From Massilia sp. CF038 (GTDB lineage: Bacteria > Pseudomonadota > Gammaproteobacteria > Burkholderiales > Burkholderiaceae_D), in contig NZ_FQWU01000004.1 of assembly GCF_900129765.1 (NCBI RefSeq), positions 124,001-188,000 on the forward strand: DNA of 64,000 nt. The letters run 5' to 3'. The translations under genes were made by a program, and so were the position numbers. This document shows, piece by piece, positions 1 to 8,266 of this stretch. The first letter of the stretch is position 1, and the number at the start of each line of letters is the position of its first letter. Under the pieces are notes generated by a model that did not search any database, had not been told where the DNA came from, and saw only the letters and a program-made list of their open reading frames with translations.

Positions 1-161
1 CGCTGGACGGATTCGGGCGCAGCCACTTCTACAGCGATTCACACAACGATATTCCCCTCCTGTCCGTCGTCACCCACCCCGTAGCGACCAACCCGAACGC
101 AGCGCTATCGGCGCATGCAACGAGCCTTGGCTGGCCTTTACTCCAACTATTCAATGATTAA
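1..161 (+). CDS. HAD-family hydrolase, C-terminal end (partial)
   Basis: The reading frame is open from the window edge (first full codon at base 3) and stops with TAA at 159-161, giving about 52 residues. It carries YSDSHNDIPLL, the late conserved aspartate motif of HAD-IB / SerB-like phosphatases, followed by the typical VATNPN segment. The enzyme would dephosphorylate a small metabolite in the cytoplasm; the substrate cannot be told from this fragment. The stop overlaps the start of pcnB by 8 bases, so the two genes are probably co-transcribed. The N-terminal part with the DxDxT nucleophile lies outside the window. Confidence 0.8.
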   Translation, partial: LDGFGRSHFYSDSHNDIPLLSVVTHPVATNPNAALSAHATSLGWPLLQLFND

Positions 162-1551
162 AAAATTTATCCGCAAAATTCTTGGCGTTAAAGACAAAAA
201 GGCAGCGCGCGACATGACCGAGCCGGTCGTGCTGACGGCGGCGGAACACGGGATCGACCCCAAGCTGCTGTCGTCGAACGCGATCCGGGTCACCTCCTCG
301 CTGCAGGAAGCCGGCTTCAAAGCCTTCGTGGTGGGCGGCGCCGTACGTGACCTGCTGCTGGGAGTGAAACCGAAAGACTTCGACATCGCCACCAACGCCA
401 CGCCCGAGCAGGTCAAGCGCCTGTTCCGGCGCGCCTTCATCATCGGCAAGCGCTTCCAGATCGTGCACGTCATGTTTGGCCAGGACCTGCTGGAAGTGAC
501 CACCTTCCGTGGCGCGGGCGAAACCAACGCCCCCAAAGACGAACATGGCCGCGTCCTGCGCGACAATAACTTCGGACCACAGCACGAAGACGCCATGCGG
601 CGCGACTTCACCATCAACGCCATGTACTACGACCCGGCCACGCAAGAAGTGCTGGACTACCATGGGGGCATCGCCGACATCCGCGACAAGACCCTGCGCA
701 TCATCGGCCAGCCCGAAGCGCGCTACCGCGAAGACCCGGTGCGCATGCTGCGCGTGGTGCGCTTTGCGGCCAAGCTGCAGTTCACCATCGAGCCGGCCAC
801 GCGCGAACCGATCGCGGTCATGGCGCCCCTGATCAACAACGTACCGGCCGCGCGCGTGTTCGACGAAATGCTCAAGCTGCTCATGAGCGGGCACGCCCTG
901 GCCTGCCTGCAGCAGCTGCGCAAAGAAGGCCTGCATCACGGCCTGCTGCCGCTGCTGGACGTGGTGCTGGAGCAGCCGATCGGCATGAAGTTCGTGACCC
1001 TGGCGCTCGAATCCACCGACAACCGCATCAAGGCTGGCAAGGGCGTCTCGCCCGGCTTCCTGTTTGCCTCGCTGCTGTGGCACCAGGTGGTGGAAAAATG
1101 GACCGCCTACCGCGCCGCGGGCGAGTCGCCGATTCCAGCGCTGCACCTGGCCGCCGACGACGTGCTGGAATCGCAGACCGAAAAGCTGGCCCTGCAGCGC
1201 AAGATCGGTTCGGACATGCGCGATATCTGGTCGATGCAGCCGCGCTTCGAGCGGCGCAACGGCAAGGCCCCGTACAAGCTGCTGGAACACGTGCGCTTCC
1301 GCGCTGGCTACGACTTCCTGCTGCTGCGTTGCGAGTCGGGCGAAATCGACATGGACATCGGCGAATGGTGGACCGCGTTCTACGAAGGCGACGAGATCGA
1401 ACGCGAACGCCTGCTGACCAGCGCCGCGCAAGGCCCGTCGGGCGGTGCCAAGCGCAAGCGCGCGCCGCGGCGCGGACCACGCAACCGGGGCGGCAGCGAT
1501 AACGCCGGCGGGGGCGACGGTGGCGGAAGCGGCGGCGCCGGCGAACAATGA
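154..1551 (+). CDS. pcnB: Poly(A) polymerase I
   Basis: This enzyme adds 3' poly(A) tails to RNAs and so promotes their decay. The protein has 465 residues. The nucleotidyltransferase domain shows VGGAVRD (G61-G62) and the metal-binding DFD at residues 75-77, then RRDFTINAMYYDP, all hallmarks of the class II polymerase family. The C-terminal tail is basic and low in complexity (RKRAPRRGPRNRGG, then Gly-rich), as is common for PcnB RNA-binding tails. An in-frame ATG also exists at 115, but ATG 154 begins MIKKFIRK, the usual start, and overlaps the stop of the upstream phosphatase. Its TGA overlaps the folK ATG, so pcnB-folK are translationally coupled. The CCA-adding enzyme is a close relative, but the long basic tail favours PcnB. 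Confidence 0.95.
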   Translation: MIKKFIRKILGVKDKKAARDMTEPVVLTAAEHGIDPKLLSSNAIRVTSSLQEAGFKAFVVGGAVRDLLLGVKPKDFDIATNATPEQVKRLFRRAFIIGKRFQIVHVMFGQDLLEVTTFRGAGETNAPKDEHGRVLRDNNFGPQHEDAMRRDFTINAMYYDPATQEVLDYHGGIADIRDKTLRIIGQPEARYREDPVRMLRVVRFAAKLQFTIEPATREPIAVMAPLINNVPAARVFDEMLKLLMSGHALACLQQLRKEGLHHGLLPLLDVVLEQPIGMKFVTLALESTDNRIKAGKGVSPGFLFASLLWHQVVEKWTAYRAAGESPIPALHLAADDVLESQTEKLALQRKIGSDMRDIWSMQPRFERRNGKAPYKLLEHVRFRAGYDFLLLRCESGEIDMDIGEWWTAFYEGDEIERERLLTSAAQGPSGGAKRKRAPRRGPRNRGGSDNAGGGDGGGSGGAGEQ

Positions 1552-2021
1552 TCGCCTACATCGGCATCGGCGCCAATCTGGGTGATGCCAGTGCCAACGT
1601 GGATGACGCGCTGGCGCGGCTGGCGGCACTGAACGGCTGCACCCTGCTGGCCAGCTCCGCCAAATACTGCACCGCGCCGATCGACTCCTCCGGTGATGAC
1701 TACATCAACGCCGTCGCCAGCATCGACACGACCCTGAGCGCCCCGGCCCTGCTGGACGCGCTGCACGGCATCGAACTGGCGCACGGGCGCGAGCGGCCTT
1801 ACCGCAACGCCCCGCGCACGCTGGACCTGGACATCCTGTTGTACGGCGACGAACAGATCGACCAGCCGCACTTGCATATTCCCCACCCACGCATGCTGGA
1901 GCGCGCCTTTGTGCTGGTGCCGCTGCTGGAAATCGCGCCGGACGTGACCGTGCCAGCGCGCGGCGCCGCAAAAAACTACCTGGCCGCTGTATCGGGCCAG
2001 GCCATCAGCAAAGGGAACTGA
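1548..2021 (+). CDS. folK: 2-amino-4-hydroxy-6-hydroxymethyldihydropteridine pyrophosphokinase
   Basis: HPPK transfers pyrophosphate from ATP to 6-hydroxymethyl-7,8-dihydropterin in folate synthesis. The 157-residue protein is of normal family length. It starts IGIGANLGDA, and carries the family signature RTLDLDILLYGD with the two metal-binding aspartates, followed by LHIPHPRMLERAFVLVPL. The ATG at 1548 overlaps the pcnB stop (ATGA). The pcnB-folK pair followed by panB is a common proteobacterial arrangement linking RNA turnover with vitamin synthesis genes. Confidence 0.97.
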   Translation: MIAYIGIGANLGDASANVDDALARLAALNGCTLLASSAKYCTAPIDSSGDDYINAVASIDTTLSAPALLDALHGIELAHGRERPYRNAPRTLDLDILLYGDEQIDQPHLHIPHPRMLERAFVLVPLLEIAPDVTVPARGAAKNYLAAVSGQAISKGN

Positions 2022-2022
2022 G

Positions 2023-2370
2023 ATGCAAATTCCTGTCATCGTCCAGACCACGGGTCTGCTGGTCATGTCCAACGTGTTCATGACGATTGCCTGGTACGGG
2101 CACCTGAAAAACATGTCGAACCGGGCCTGGTGGTATGCGGCCATCGTCAGCTGGGGCATTGCCCTGTTCGAGTATCTGTTGCAGGTACCTGGCAACCGCA
2201 TCGGCCACACCCAATACAGCCTGGCGCAGCTCAAGATATTGCAAGAAGCGATCACCCTGACCGTCTTCGTCCCCTTCGCCATGTTCTACATGAACGAACC
2301 GTTCAAGCTTGACTACGTCTGGGCCGGCCTGTGCCTGGTCGGCGCCGTCTACTTCATCTTCCGCAGCTAA
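2023..2370 (+). CDS. DUF486-family small membrane protein
   Basis: A 115-residue integral membrane protein with about four hydrophobic helices (near residues 5-25, 36-52, 72-90 and 96-112). The pattern NVFMTIAWYGHLK, then FEYLLQVPGNRIG, then LKILQEAITLTVFVPFAMFYM matches the DUF486 family, small relatives of DMT-type transporters. No substrate is known for the family. It begins one base after the folK stop and probably belongs to the pcnB-folK transcript. The repeat-rich stretch that follows separates it from panB. Confidence 0.85.
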   Translation: MQIPVIVQTTGLLVMSNVFMTIAWYGHLKNMSNRAWWYAAIVSWGIALFEYLLQVPGNRIGHTQYSLAQLKILQEAITLTVFVPFAMFYMNEPFKLDYVWAGLCLVGAVYFIFRS

Positions 2371-2388
2371 CCCCAAAAAACGTTGCAC

Positions 2389-2478
2389 AATCGGGGTCAG
2401 ACCTCAATTAAAAAACATTTTTTAATTGAGGTCTGACCCCGATTAAAAAACATTTTATATTGAGGTCTGACCCCGATT
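2389..2478. repeat. Intergenic palindromic repeat, family 1 (AATCGGGGTCAGACC type)
   Basis: A perfect 27-bp inverted repeat lies at 2389-2415 and 2418-2444 with a 2-base loop; its arms begin AATCGGGGTCAGACC and end in a run of A (or T). A third, partial copy in the orientation of the right arm (attgaggtctgaccccgatt) follows at 2459-2478. The array fills the gap between the DUF486 gene and panB. It could act as a bidirectional terminator, because each arm ends in A/T runs. It also looks like a dispersed REP-type element. Confidence 0.8.
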
Positions 2479-2529
2479 GGGATGGCAATAGTGGCGGGGC
2501 TCTAGGCGGGGGGAGGCAGGTTTCGGCGC

Positions 2530-2559
2530 TTGGCATTACACTAGCGCCGTCGGTACTTA
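2530..2559 (+). promoter_or_regulatory. Candidate sigma-70 promoter of panB
   Basis: TTGGCA at 2530-2535 is followed after 18 bases by TACTTA at 2554-2559, 21 bases before the panB ATG. It lies just beyond the palindromic repeat, so panB likely has its own promoter. The -10 is weak, so confidence is low. Confidence 0.35.
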
Positions 2560-2580
2560 TTTTGATATCAAAGGATTATT

Positions 2581-3441
2581 ATGAGCGGTTATTTGCAGGG
2601 TAAAGAATTGGCCGGCGGCGATGCCCCGGCACCAGTGAAGCCGCCTGTCACCAAGGCGGTGACGATTCCTTCGCTAAATGCCATGCGTGCGTCCGGGAAC
2701 AAGATTTCGATGCTCACGTGCTATGACGCCAGCTTCGCCAGTTTGATGGACCGTTGTGGCGTGGAAGTGTTGCTCATCGGTGACTCGTTGGGGATGGTGT
2801 GCAATGGTCATACGTCCACTCTGCCTGTCACCGTGGCGGAGGTGGCCTATCACACGGCGGCAGTGGCGCGGGGTAACAAGAGCGCGATGGTGCTGGCCGA
2901 TATGCCCTTCGGCAGTTATGCCACTCCGGAGTCGGCTTTCCACAATGCGGTGCAGCTGATGCAGGCCGGGGCGCATATGGTCAAGCTCGAAGGCGGCGCC
3001 TGGCTGGCCGACACGGTGCGTTTTTTGACCGATCGCGCCGTCCCTGTGTGTGCGCATCTGGGCCTGACCCCGCAGTCCGTGCATCAGCTGGGCGGCTACA
3101 AGGTGCAGGGCAAAACCATCGAGAGCGCCGACATGCTCAAGGCTGATGCCAAGCTGCTGCAGTCGGCCGGCGCGGCGATGCTGGTGCTGGAGGCGATTCC
3201 GACCGCGCTGGGCAAGGAGGTCACCGATCTGCTGGCCATTCCGACCATCGGCATTGGCGCCGGCCCGGATTGTTCCGGCCAAGTGCTGGTCATGCACGAT
3301 CTGCTGGGGGTGTTCCCGGGCCGTAAAGCCAAATTCGTGAAGAACTTCATGGATGGCCAGACCAGCATCGATGCTGCGGTCAGCGCGTACGTGGCGGCCG
3401 TCAAGGATGGCAGCTTCCCGGCCGCGGAACACTGCTTCTGA
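2581..3441 (+). CDS. panB: 3-methyl-2-oxobutanoate hydroxymethyltransferase
   Basis: PanB transfers a hydroxymethyl group from methylene-tetrahydrofolate to alpha-ketoisovalerate, giving ketopantoate for pantothenate and CoA. The 286-residue protein shows [31 protein letters not shown] (metal-binding Asp), KLEGG and the [24 protein letters not shown] signature. The first roughly 30 residues before [12 protein letters not shown] are an extension beyond the usual start. The family's AHLGLTPQS segment is present. panC is not adjacent in the window. The enzyme's folate cofactor dependence fits the nearby folK, although the repeat array suggests separate transcription. Confidence 0.97.
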   Translation: MSGYLQGKELAGGDAPAPVKPPVTKAVTIPSLNAMRASGNKISMLTCYDASFASLMDRCGVEVLLIGDSLGMVCNGHTSTLPVTVAEVAYHTAAVARGNKSAMVLADMPFGSYATPESAFHNAVQLMQAGAHMVKLEGGAWLADTVRFLTDRAVPVCAHLGLTPQSVHQLGGYKVQGKTIESADMLKADAKLLQSAGAAMLVLEAIPTALGKEVTDLLAIPTIGIGAGPDCSGQVLVMHDLLGVFPGRKAKFVKNFMDGQTSIDAAVSAYVAAVKDGSFPAAEHCF

Positions 3442-3445
3442 TGGC

Positions 3446-3943
3446 ATGAACGCGCGCCTGTTCCTCGCGTTGTGGCCCGATCCGGCCGTGCGTGAACAAC
3501 TGGCGCAGGCGCGCGATCGCTGGACCTGGCCTAGCGCAGCTTCACCAGTGCGCACCGAGCGCTTGCATCTGACGCTGCATTTCATTGGCGATGTGGCGCA
3601 GGAACGTGTCGCTACTGTCGCCGATGAACTGGCGCTCACCTCCCCCCGCTTCGACGTTCACCTGGGCCACCATCACCTTTGGCCGCATGGTATCGCGGTG
3701 CTCGAGCCGCTGCATGTACCGCCTGCCCTTTGTGCGCTCCAGGACAAGCTGGGCTCGCAATTGCGCGCGCTTGCTCTTCCCGTCGACGCACGCAGTTACA
3801 GGCCGCATGTCACGCTGGCGCGCCGTGCCGGGAATGCGCATCCGGCGCAGGGTGACGCCGCCATCGTGTGGTCCGTGGACCGCTACGCACTGGTGCAATC
3901 GCAGTCGGGCCACTATCAGGTCGTGCGCGAATACGCTTTCTGA
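3446..3943 (+). CDS. thpR: RNA 2',3'-cyclic phosphodiesterase (2H phosphoesterase)
   Basis: A 165-residue member of the 2H / LigT-like family that hydrolyses RNA 2',3'-cyclic phosphate ends. The two HxTx active-site motifs are seen: HLTL with His41 and HVTL with His121, with LHFIGDV following the first. The start ATG at 3446 follows the panB stop by 4 bases; an upstream in-frame ATG at 3353 lies inside panB and is not credible. The last 28 bases overlap the end of the convergent MFS gene. The cellular role of ThpR proteins is still unclear; tRNA-ligase-like activity in vitro gave the older name LigT. Confidence 0.9.
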   Translation: MNARLFLALWPDPAVREQLAQARDRWTWPSAASPVRTERLHLTLHFIGDVAQERVATVADELALTSPRFDVHLGHHHLWPHGIAVLEPLHVPPALCALQDKLGSQLRALALPVDARSYRPHVTLARRAGNAHPAQGDAAIVWSVDRYALVQSQSGHYQVVREYAF

Positions 3944-5082
3944 TCGGCCAGCCGGTGCAGCGTCCAAGGCACTGCGCATCCGACCAGCGCAGCGCCGGCT
4001 GCCACTACGCTCATGTTGATCAGGCGTCCATCCTCGCCTTCGGCCAGCAGATAGCTGGCGGTGATCGCGGCAGCGGCGATCGACAAGTCCTGCACCATGC
4101 TTTGCAGCGCCATGAAGCCGGCGCGCTCGTGCGCGCTTGGCACATGGCTCAGGGCCGCGCCCACGCTGATGTTGCGCCCCGCATTACCGGCCATGAAGAG
4201 CACGAAGGTGGCTATCGCGAACGCACCCAGGTCGGCAAAAAAAGGTAGCAAACCGAGGCCCATGGCGGCGCTGGCCAGCGCCAGCGCCATTTTTGGTCCG
4301 CGCCGGTCCACCAGGCGCCCCAGCACTTGCACGGCCAGCAGCGCGGTGACACCGCCAGTCAGATACAGCAATCCCAGACGCTCGCGCGGAAAGCCAAGGT
4401 TGAGCAGGAAGTAGGCGGAAAAATGGGGAATCAGCAGGAAGGCCGAGAACTGGCTCAGTGCCTGCACCAGGCAGGCCTGGCGTACCAGCGGCTGGCGCAG
4501 CAGGCCACCCAGCGTGGCGCCGCGCCCAATGCCGCGCTGCCCTGAAGGCAGCAGCCGGGCGGCGCAGATCCACAACAACACTGCGATCAGCGCCAGTGCC
4601 TGGAATGGCGTTTGCCAGCCGCCGATGCGTGACAATTCCAGCGCAAGCGGTACGCCAGCCAGGGCTGCGGCTGAGAAGCCAAGCATCACTTTGGCGATGG
4701 CGCGGCCTCTTCCTGCCGGTGGCGTGATGTCAATGACCATGGCCATGCCGGTGGCCATCAGCGGTGCGCCGGCAAAGCCGGTCAGTGCACGCGCCAGCAG
4801 CAGACCAGCCGCACTGTCGGCCAGTGTGGTGGCGAAGGTGGCCAGGGCCAGCGCGGCCAGCGACAGCAGCAGTACGCGCTTGCGCTCGAAGCGGTCCAGC
4901 AGGCGCAAGGCGATCAGACCGGAGAGCAGTGACGCCAGCGTGTAGCTGGCCGTCAGCATGCCCAGCTGGTCCGCCGGAAAGCCCAGCGCATGCGCCAGGT
5001 CGGGACCCAATGGCAGCAGCATGATGAAGTCGAGGATGTAGACAAACTGCAGCCCTGCGACCAGCGCGATGATCCGCTTCAT
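3916..5082 (-). CDS. MFS transporter, probable siderophore exporter
   Basis: A 388-residue major facilitator with about 12 hydrophobic segments. The loop-2/3 region RLLDRFERKRVLLLSL is the MFS motif-A region. It is the last gene of the TonB receptor-DAHP synthase-MFS operon, starting inside the DAHP synthase stop (4-base overlap). A transporter of this class (EntS, CsbX) usually exports the newly made catecholate to the periplasm, and the position supports that inference. TolC at 48.9 kb could complete export. Drug efflux is an alternative, since MFS sequences alone rarely reveal substrate. The gene ends inside the 3' end of thpR (convergent overlap). Confidence 0.8.
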   Translation of the reverse strand: MKRIIALVAGLQFVYILDFIMLLPLGPDLAHALGFPADQLGMLTASYTLASLLSGLIALRLLDRFERKRVLLLSLAALALATFATTLADSAAGLLLARALTGFAGAPLMATGMAMVIDITPPAGRGRAIAKVMLGFSAAALAGVPLALELSRIGGWQTPFQALALIAVLLWICAARLLPSGQRGIGRGATLGGLLRQPLVRQACLVQALSQFSAFLLIPHFSAYFLLNLGFPRERLGLLYLTGGVTALLAVQVLGRLVDRRGPKMALALASAAMGLGLLPFFADLGAFAIATFVLFMAGNAGRNISVGAALSHVPSAHERAGFMALQSMVQDLSIAAAAITASYLLAEGEDGRLINMSVVAAGAALVGCAVPWTLHRLADQKAYSRTT

Positions 5083-6128
5083 TGCAGTGCGCCGTGGGCC
5101 AGGCGCAGCATGGCCTGGGTGGTGGGCCAGTCGACACAGGGGTCGGTGACCGAACAGCCGTAGCGCAGCTGGCTGCGGCTGGCCGCCATCGGCTGGTTGC
5201 CCGCTTCGATGAAGCTTTCGATCATGACGCCGACAATGCTGTCATTGCCGTTCAGTTTTTGGGCGATCACGTCTTCCAGCACCAGCGACTGGCGCCGGTG
5301 GTCCTTGCTTGAATTGCCGTGCGCGCAGTCGACCAGGATGGTGGGGCGCATGTCTGCCTCGCGCATGGCGCGCTCTGCCCGTGCGACGCTGGCGGCGTCG
5401 TAATTCGGTCCGCTGCTGCCACCGCGCAGAACAAGGTGCGCGTGCGGATTGCCGTCGGTGTGAACCACGGCCGCCCTGCCCTGGGCGTCAATGCCAAGGT
5501 AGGCGTGGCTGCGTCCGGCCGCGCGAATGGCGTTGATGGCGGTGTCCACGCTGCCGTCGGTGCCGTTCTTGAAACCCACCGGCACCGGCAGACCGGATGC
5601 CATTTCACGGTGGGTCTGCGATTCGGTCGTGCGCGCGCCAATCGCTGCCCAGCCAATCAAGTCGTTCAGGTAATGCGGCGAGACGGGATCGAGCGCCTCG
5701 ACTGCGGCGGGCAATCCCAGCGCGCTCACTTCAAGCAGCAGGCGGCGCGCCATGTGCATGCCTTCGGCGACTCTGAACGAGTCATCCAGGTGCGGGTCGT
5801 TGATCAATCCCTTCCAGCCGGTGCTGGTGCGCGGTTTTTCGAAGTACACGCGCATCACGACCAGCATTGAGTCGGCCACTTCACGCGCCAGTCCGGCCAG
5901 ACGCTCGGCATAGTCCAGCGCGGCGACCGGATCGTGGATGGAACACGGGCCGACCACCACCAGCAGGCGCTGGTCGCGCCGTTCAAGGATGTCGCGAATC
6001 GCGCGCCGTCCCGCCGCCACCGCCAGCGAGGCGGTTGCGGGCAGTGGCAGCATGGCGCGCAGTTCGGCCGGACTGGGCATCGCGATGCTGCGCGGCTCTT
6101 CAAAGCCGGCCAGAAGGTCTCGTTTCAT
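5079..6128 (-). CDS. 3-deoxy-7-phosphoheptulonate (DAHP) synthase, class I
   Basis: This enzyme condenses phosphoenolpyruvate and erythrose-4-phosphate, the first step of the shikimate route to chorismate. The 349-residue protein shows the class I (AroG/F/H) motifs: VVGPCSIHDP, MRVYFEKPRTSTGWKGLINDP, GARTTESQTHREMASG, GFKNGTDG and DCAHGNSSKDH. The start at 6128 (MKRDLLAGFEE) is 20 bases after the TonB receptor stop; the open frame upstream runs backwards through the receptor and is not coding. Placement in an iron-controlled operon suggests a dedicated isozyme that raises chorismate supply for 2,3-dihydroxybenzoate when iron is scarce. Which aromatic amino acid inhibits it, if any, cannot be told. 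Confidence 0.92.
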   Translation of the reverse strand: MKRDLLAGFEEPRSIAMPSPAELRAMLPLPATASLAVAAGRRAIRDILERRDQRLLVVVGPCSIHDPVAALDYAERLAGLAREVADSMLVVMRVYFEKPRTSTGWKGLINDPHLDDSFRVAEGMHMARRLLLEVSALGLPAAVEALDPVSPHYLNDLIGWAAIGARTTESQTHREMASGLPVPVGFKNGTDGSVDTAINAIRAAGRSHAYLGIDAQGRAAVVHTDGNPHAHLVLRGGSSGPNYDAASVARAERAMREADMRPTILVDCAHGNSSKDHRRQSLVLEDVIAQKLNGNDSIVGVMIESFIEAGNQPMAASRSQLRYGCSVTDPCVDWPTTQAMLRLAHGALQ

Positions 6129-6148
6129 ACGTCGCTTTCTGCGGAGAG

Positions 6149-8089
6149 TTAAAAGCGGGAGGCCAGGCTCACGCGGATATTGCGGCCGGTCTCCGGCAAG
6201 GCGGCGACACTGCCCCAGCGCGGGTGGAAGCCAAAGCTGCTCTGGTCGTAGTAGAACTTGTCGCCCAGGTTGGAGACGGTCAGCGTGAGCGACAGCTTGT
6301 CGCTGCCCAGCGGCTGCCATTGGGCGTAGATGTCATGCACGGTGTAGCCAGGCTTGGATGCGGCGCCCGCAGGGACATACTCCAGACGCTCGGTGGCGCG
6401 CGCAGTCCATCCCATCTTCATATTTTGTTGCGGGATGCTCTGGTCGAACTGGGCTACCCAGGTGCGGCCCGATGCATTACCGAGCAAGAAGGCTTCATCG
6501 CTGGACAACGGCTGGTCGTTCAGGCGCGGTTTGGCGTGCGACATACCGATACTGGCAGACCACAGCTGGCCATGGTAGCCCGCGCTGGCGCTGTAGCCTT
6601 TGGTACGCACCTGGCCCAGGTTTTGGCGCGCGTCGTCGTAGCCGATGTAATTGTCGATCTGCTGATTGAAGATGGTGGCGTTGGCTTGCCAGCCGCCGTT
6701 CTGCCATTGCACGCCCAGATCGGTATTGCGCGCTTTTTCCGCCTGCAGGGCAGGATCGTTGGTCTGGAAGGCTTTCAGGAACGGCTCCATCACGCCCACG
6801 CCACGCAGCGCGCGCGCGTGGCCAAGGCGTACCGTGATCTGCGCGCTCGGCATGAACGACAGGCTGGCACTGGGCGACGCGGCCGAGGCGTCGAACTGGC
6901 GGCCTTCCATGTCGGTGTAGTCGTAGCGGTCGTAGCGGCCGCCCAGGCCCAGCATCCACTGCTCACCCAGGGCCAGGTCGTCCTGCACGAATACGCCGGT
7001 CACGCTCGCCTTTTCGTCCGCCAGGGCGACGCCGGCGACGCTGGCAAAGCCAATGTCGCGACGGTAGTCCACGCCGTAACTGAGTTTGTGCTCACCGAGG
7101 CGCGAGACGTTGACCAGGTTGATGCCGCGCGTTTTGGTGCCGTCCTTTTCGCGCTGCGCACTGTCAGGCGCCAGCTGCACCGCGTTCTCGTTGGCGTAGG
7201 CGGTCAGGTGCAGTGCGACCAGTTTGCCGCCGGGGGCGAAGTCGTAATTGGCGGTGGCCGAGCTGCGCTCCATGCGCTGGCGCTGGGCTGGATTGATGGC
7301 GTTGACGATCAGGTTGGTGCGCTTGTTACGCAGGCCTTCGTCGCGGTTTTCCTCGTAGGCCAGGGCCAGCCGGTGCGCGGCGTGATTCAGATCGAGCTTG
7401 ACGAAGCGTGACTCGGCGTCGGCTGCCGTGTTGGCGACTTTGCCGCCGTTGCCAGCTTCGTAGTCATCGCTGTCGAAGCGGGTGTCGCTCACCATCAGGC
7501 CCACGTTCTCGTTCAGACGGCCAAACACCGTCACGCCCAGCTTTTTGCCTTCGCTCGCGCTGAAGTAACTGCCTTTGACGATGGCGCCAATGCGCTCGTC
7601 CGGGCGCAGCAAATCGGTCGCGCTCCTGGTCGTAAAGCGCAGCGCGCCGGCCAGCGCGCCGGGGCCGGCGGTGGCCGCGCCAGTGCCGGCTTCCACTTCC
7701 ACGCGCTTGAGCAGCTCGGGCTCGACCATCACCTGGCCCGCGTGGTGGTAGGCCGATTCGGGCTGCGCGGCGCCGTCAATGGTCACAGCCAGCATGCGCT
7801 CACCGATGCCGCGTACGTAAAGCTTCTGGGCGACGGGCAGGCCGCCGCCGCCAACGCTCACTTCCGGCGTTTGCTTGAACAGGTCTTGCAGGCTGACGGC
7901 TTGTTCCACCTCGATCCGGTTGGCGCCCACCACGGTGTTGGTGTCGTTGCCGCGCTGGGCGGTGACCTGGATCGTGCCCAGCGTTTGTTCGGTGACGGGC
8001 GTTTGGGCTTGAGCGCTGGCGCAGCACGCCAGGGAGACGATGGCGACAAGGGGATGGAGGCGGGGACGGCGTTGCATCTGGTCGGACAT
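6149..8089 (-). CDS. TonB-dependent outer-membrane receptor, probable ferric-catecholate receptor
   Basis: A 646-residue receptor with an N-terminal signal peptide (hydrophobic stretch then ASAQAQ), a plug domain (TLGTIQVTAQ TonB-box-like start, LYVRGIGERMLAVTIDGA, VEVEAGTGAATAGPGALAGALRFTT) and a long beta-barrel ending in VSLASRF with the terminal Phe used for barrel insertion. The start MSDQMQRR at 8089 has AAGAAAG upstream; an extension to 8152 would run into the promoter. It would import the ferric form of the siderophore made by the divergent operon, powered by TonB. It heads the operon with DAHP synthase and the MFS exporter. Substrate is inferred from context, since plug and barrel sequences do not reveal it. 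Confidence 0.93.
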   Translation of the reverse strand: MSDQMQRRPRLHPLVAIVSLACCASAQAQTPVTEQTLGTIQVTAQRGNDTNTVVGANRIEVEQAVSLQDLFKQTPEVSVGGGGLPVAQKLYVRGIGERMLAVTIDGAAQPESAYHHAGQVMVEPELLKRVEVEAGTGAATAGPGALAGALRFTTRSATDLLRPDERIGAIVKGSYFSASEGKKLGVTVFGRLNENVGLMVSDTRFDSDDYEAGNGGKVANTAADAESRFVKLDLNHAAHRLALAYEENRDEGLRNKRTNLIVNAINPAQRQRMERSSATANYDFAPGGKLVALHLTAYANENAVQLAPDSAQREKDGTKTRGINLVNVSRLGEHKLSYGVDYRRDIGFASVAGVALADEKASVTGVFVQDDLALGEQWMLGLGGRYDRYDYTDMEGRQFDASAASPSASLSFMPSAQITVRLGHARALRGVGVMEPFLKAFQTNDPALQAEKARNTDLGVQWQNGGWQANATIFNQQIDNYIGYDDARQNLGQVRTKGYSASAGYHGQLWSASIGMSHAKPRLNDQPLSSDEAFLLGNASGRTWVAQFDQSIPQQNMKMGWTARATERLEYVPAGAASKPGYTVHDIYAQWQPLGSDKLSLTLTVSNLGDKFYYDQSSFGFHPRWGSVAALPETGRNIRVSLASRF

Positions 8090-8142
8090 GGCTACTTTCT
8101 TTTGGTTCGTTATTGACGAAGTTGAAATGCTGTTGTAAATAT

Positions 8143-8178
8143 ATCGTAGCATTAATCTAAATGAGAATCAATCTCATT
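8143..8178 (-). promoter_or_regulatory. Fur box overlapping promoter of the TonB receptor operon
   Basis: On the minus strand TTGATT (8171-8166) is followed after 17 bases by TACGAT (8148-8143). The -35 lies inside a near-perfect 19-bp palindrome, aatgagaatcaatctcatt, at 8160-8178, which matches the GATAATGATAATCATTATC Fur consensus in pattern. Fur-Fe2+ binding would block polymerase directly, giving iron repression. Confidence 0.8.
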
Positions 8179-8194
8179 ATTATTCGCGTTTGCT

Positions 8195-8224
8195 ATTGCA
8201 AACGATTCTCATTGTGTTTACGAT
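8195..8224 (+). promoter_or_regulatory. Fur box overlapping promoter of the siderophore biosynthesis operon
   Basis: TTGCAA at 8196-8201 and TACGAT at 8219-8224 are separated by 17 bases and would start transcription near 8231, about 36 bases before the isochorismate synthase ATG. The -35 lies in the Fur-like 19-mer attgcaaacgattctcatt (8195-8213). The arrangement mirrors the divergent promoter, including an identical TACGAT -10. Confidence 0.75.
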
Positions 8225-8266
8225 TTAGCACTCTTGACCAGATGCTCACCTTCCGAGAGGTTCCTC

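Noticed and set aside
6129-6320. N-terminal extension of the DAHP synthase
   Set aside because: It lies inside the TonB receptor coding sequence and has no similarity to the family.
8225-8250. TTAGCACTC half of a CIRCE element before entC
   Set aside because: The second half GAGTGCTAA is missing, and the site is not near a chaperone gene.
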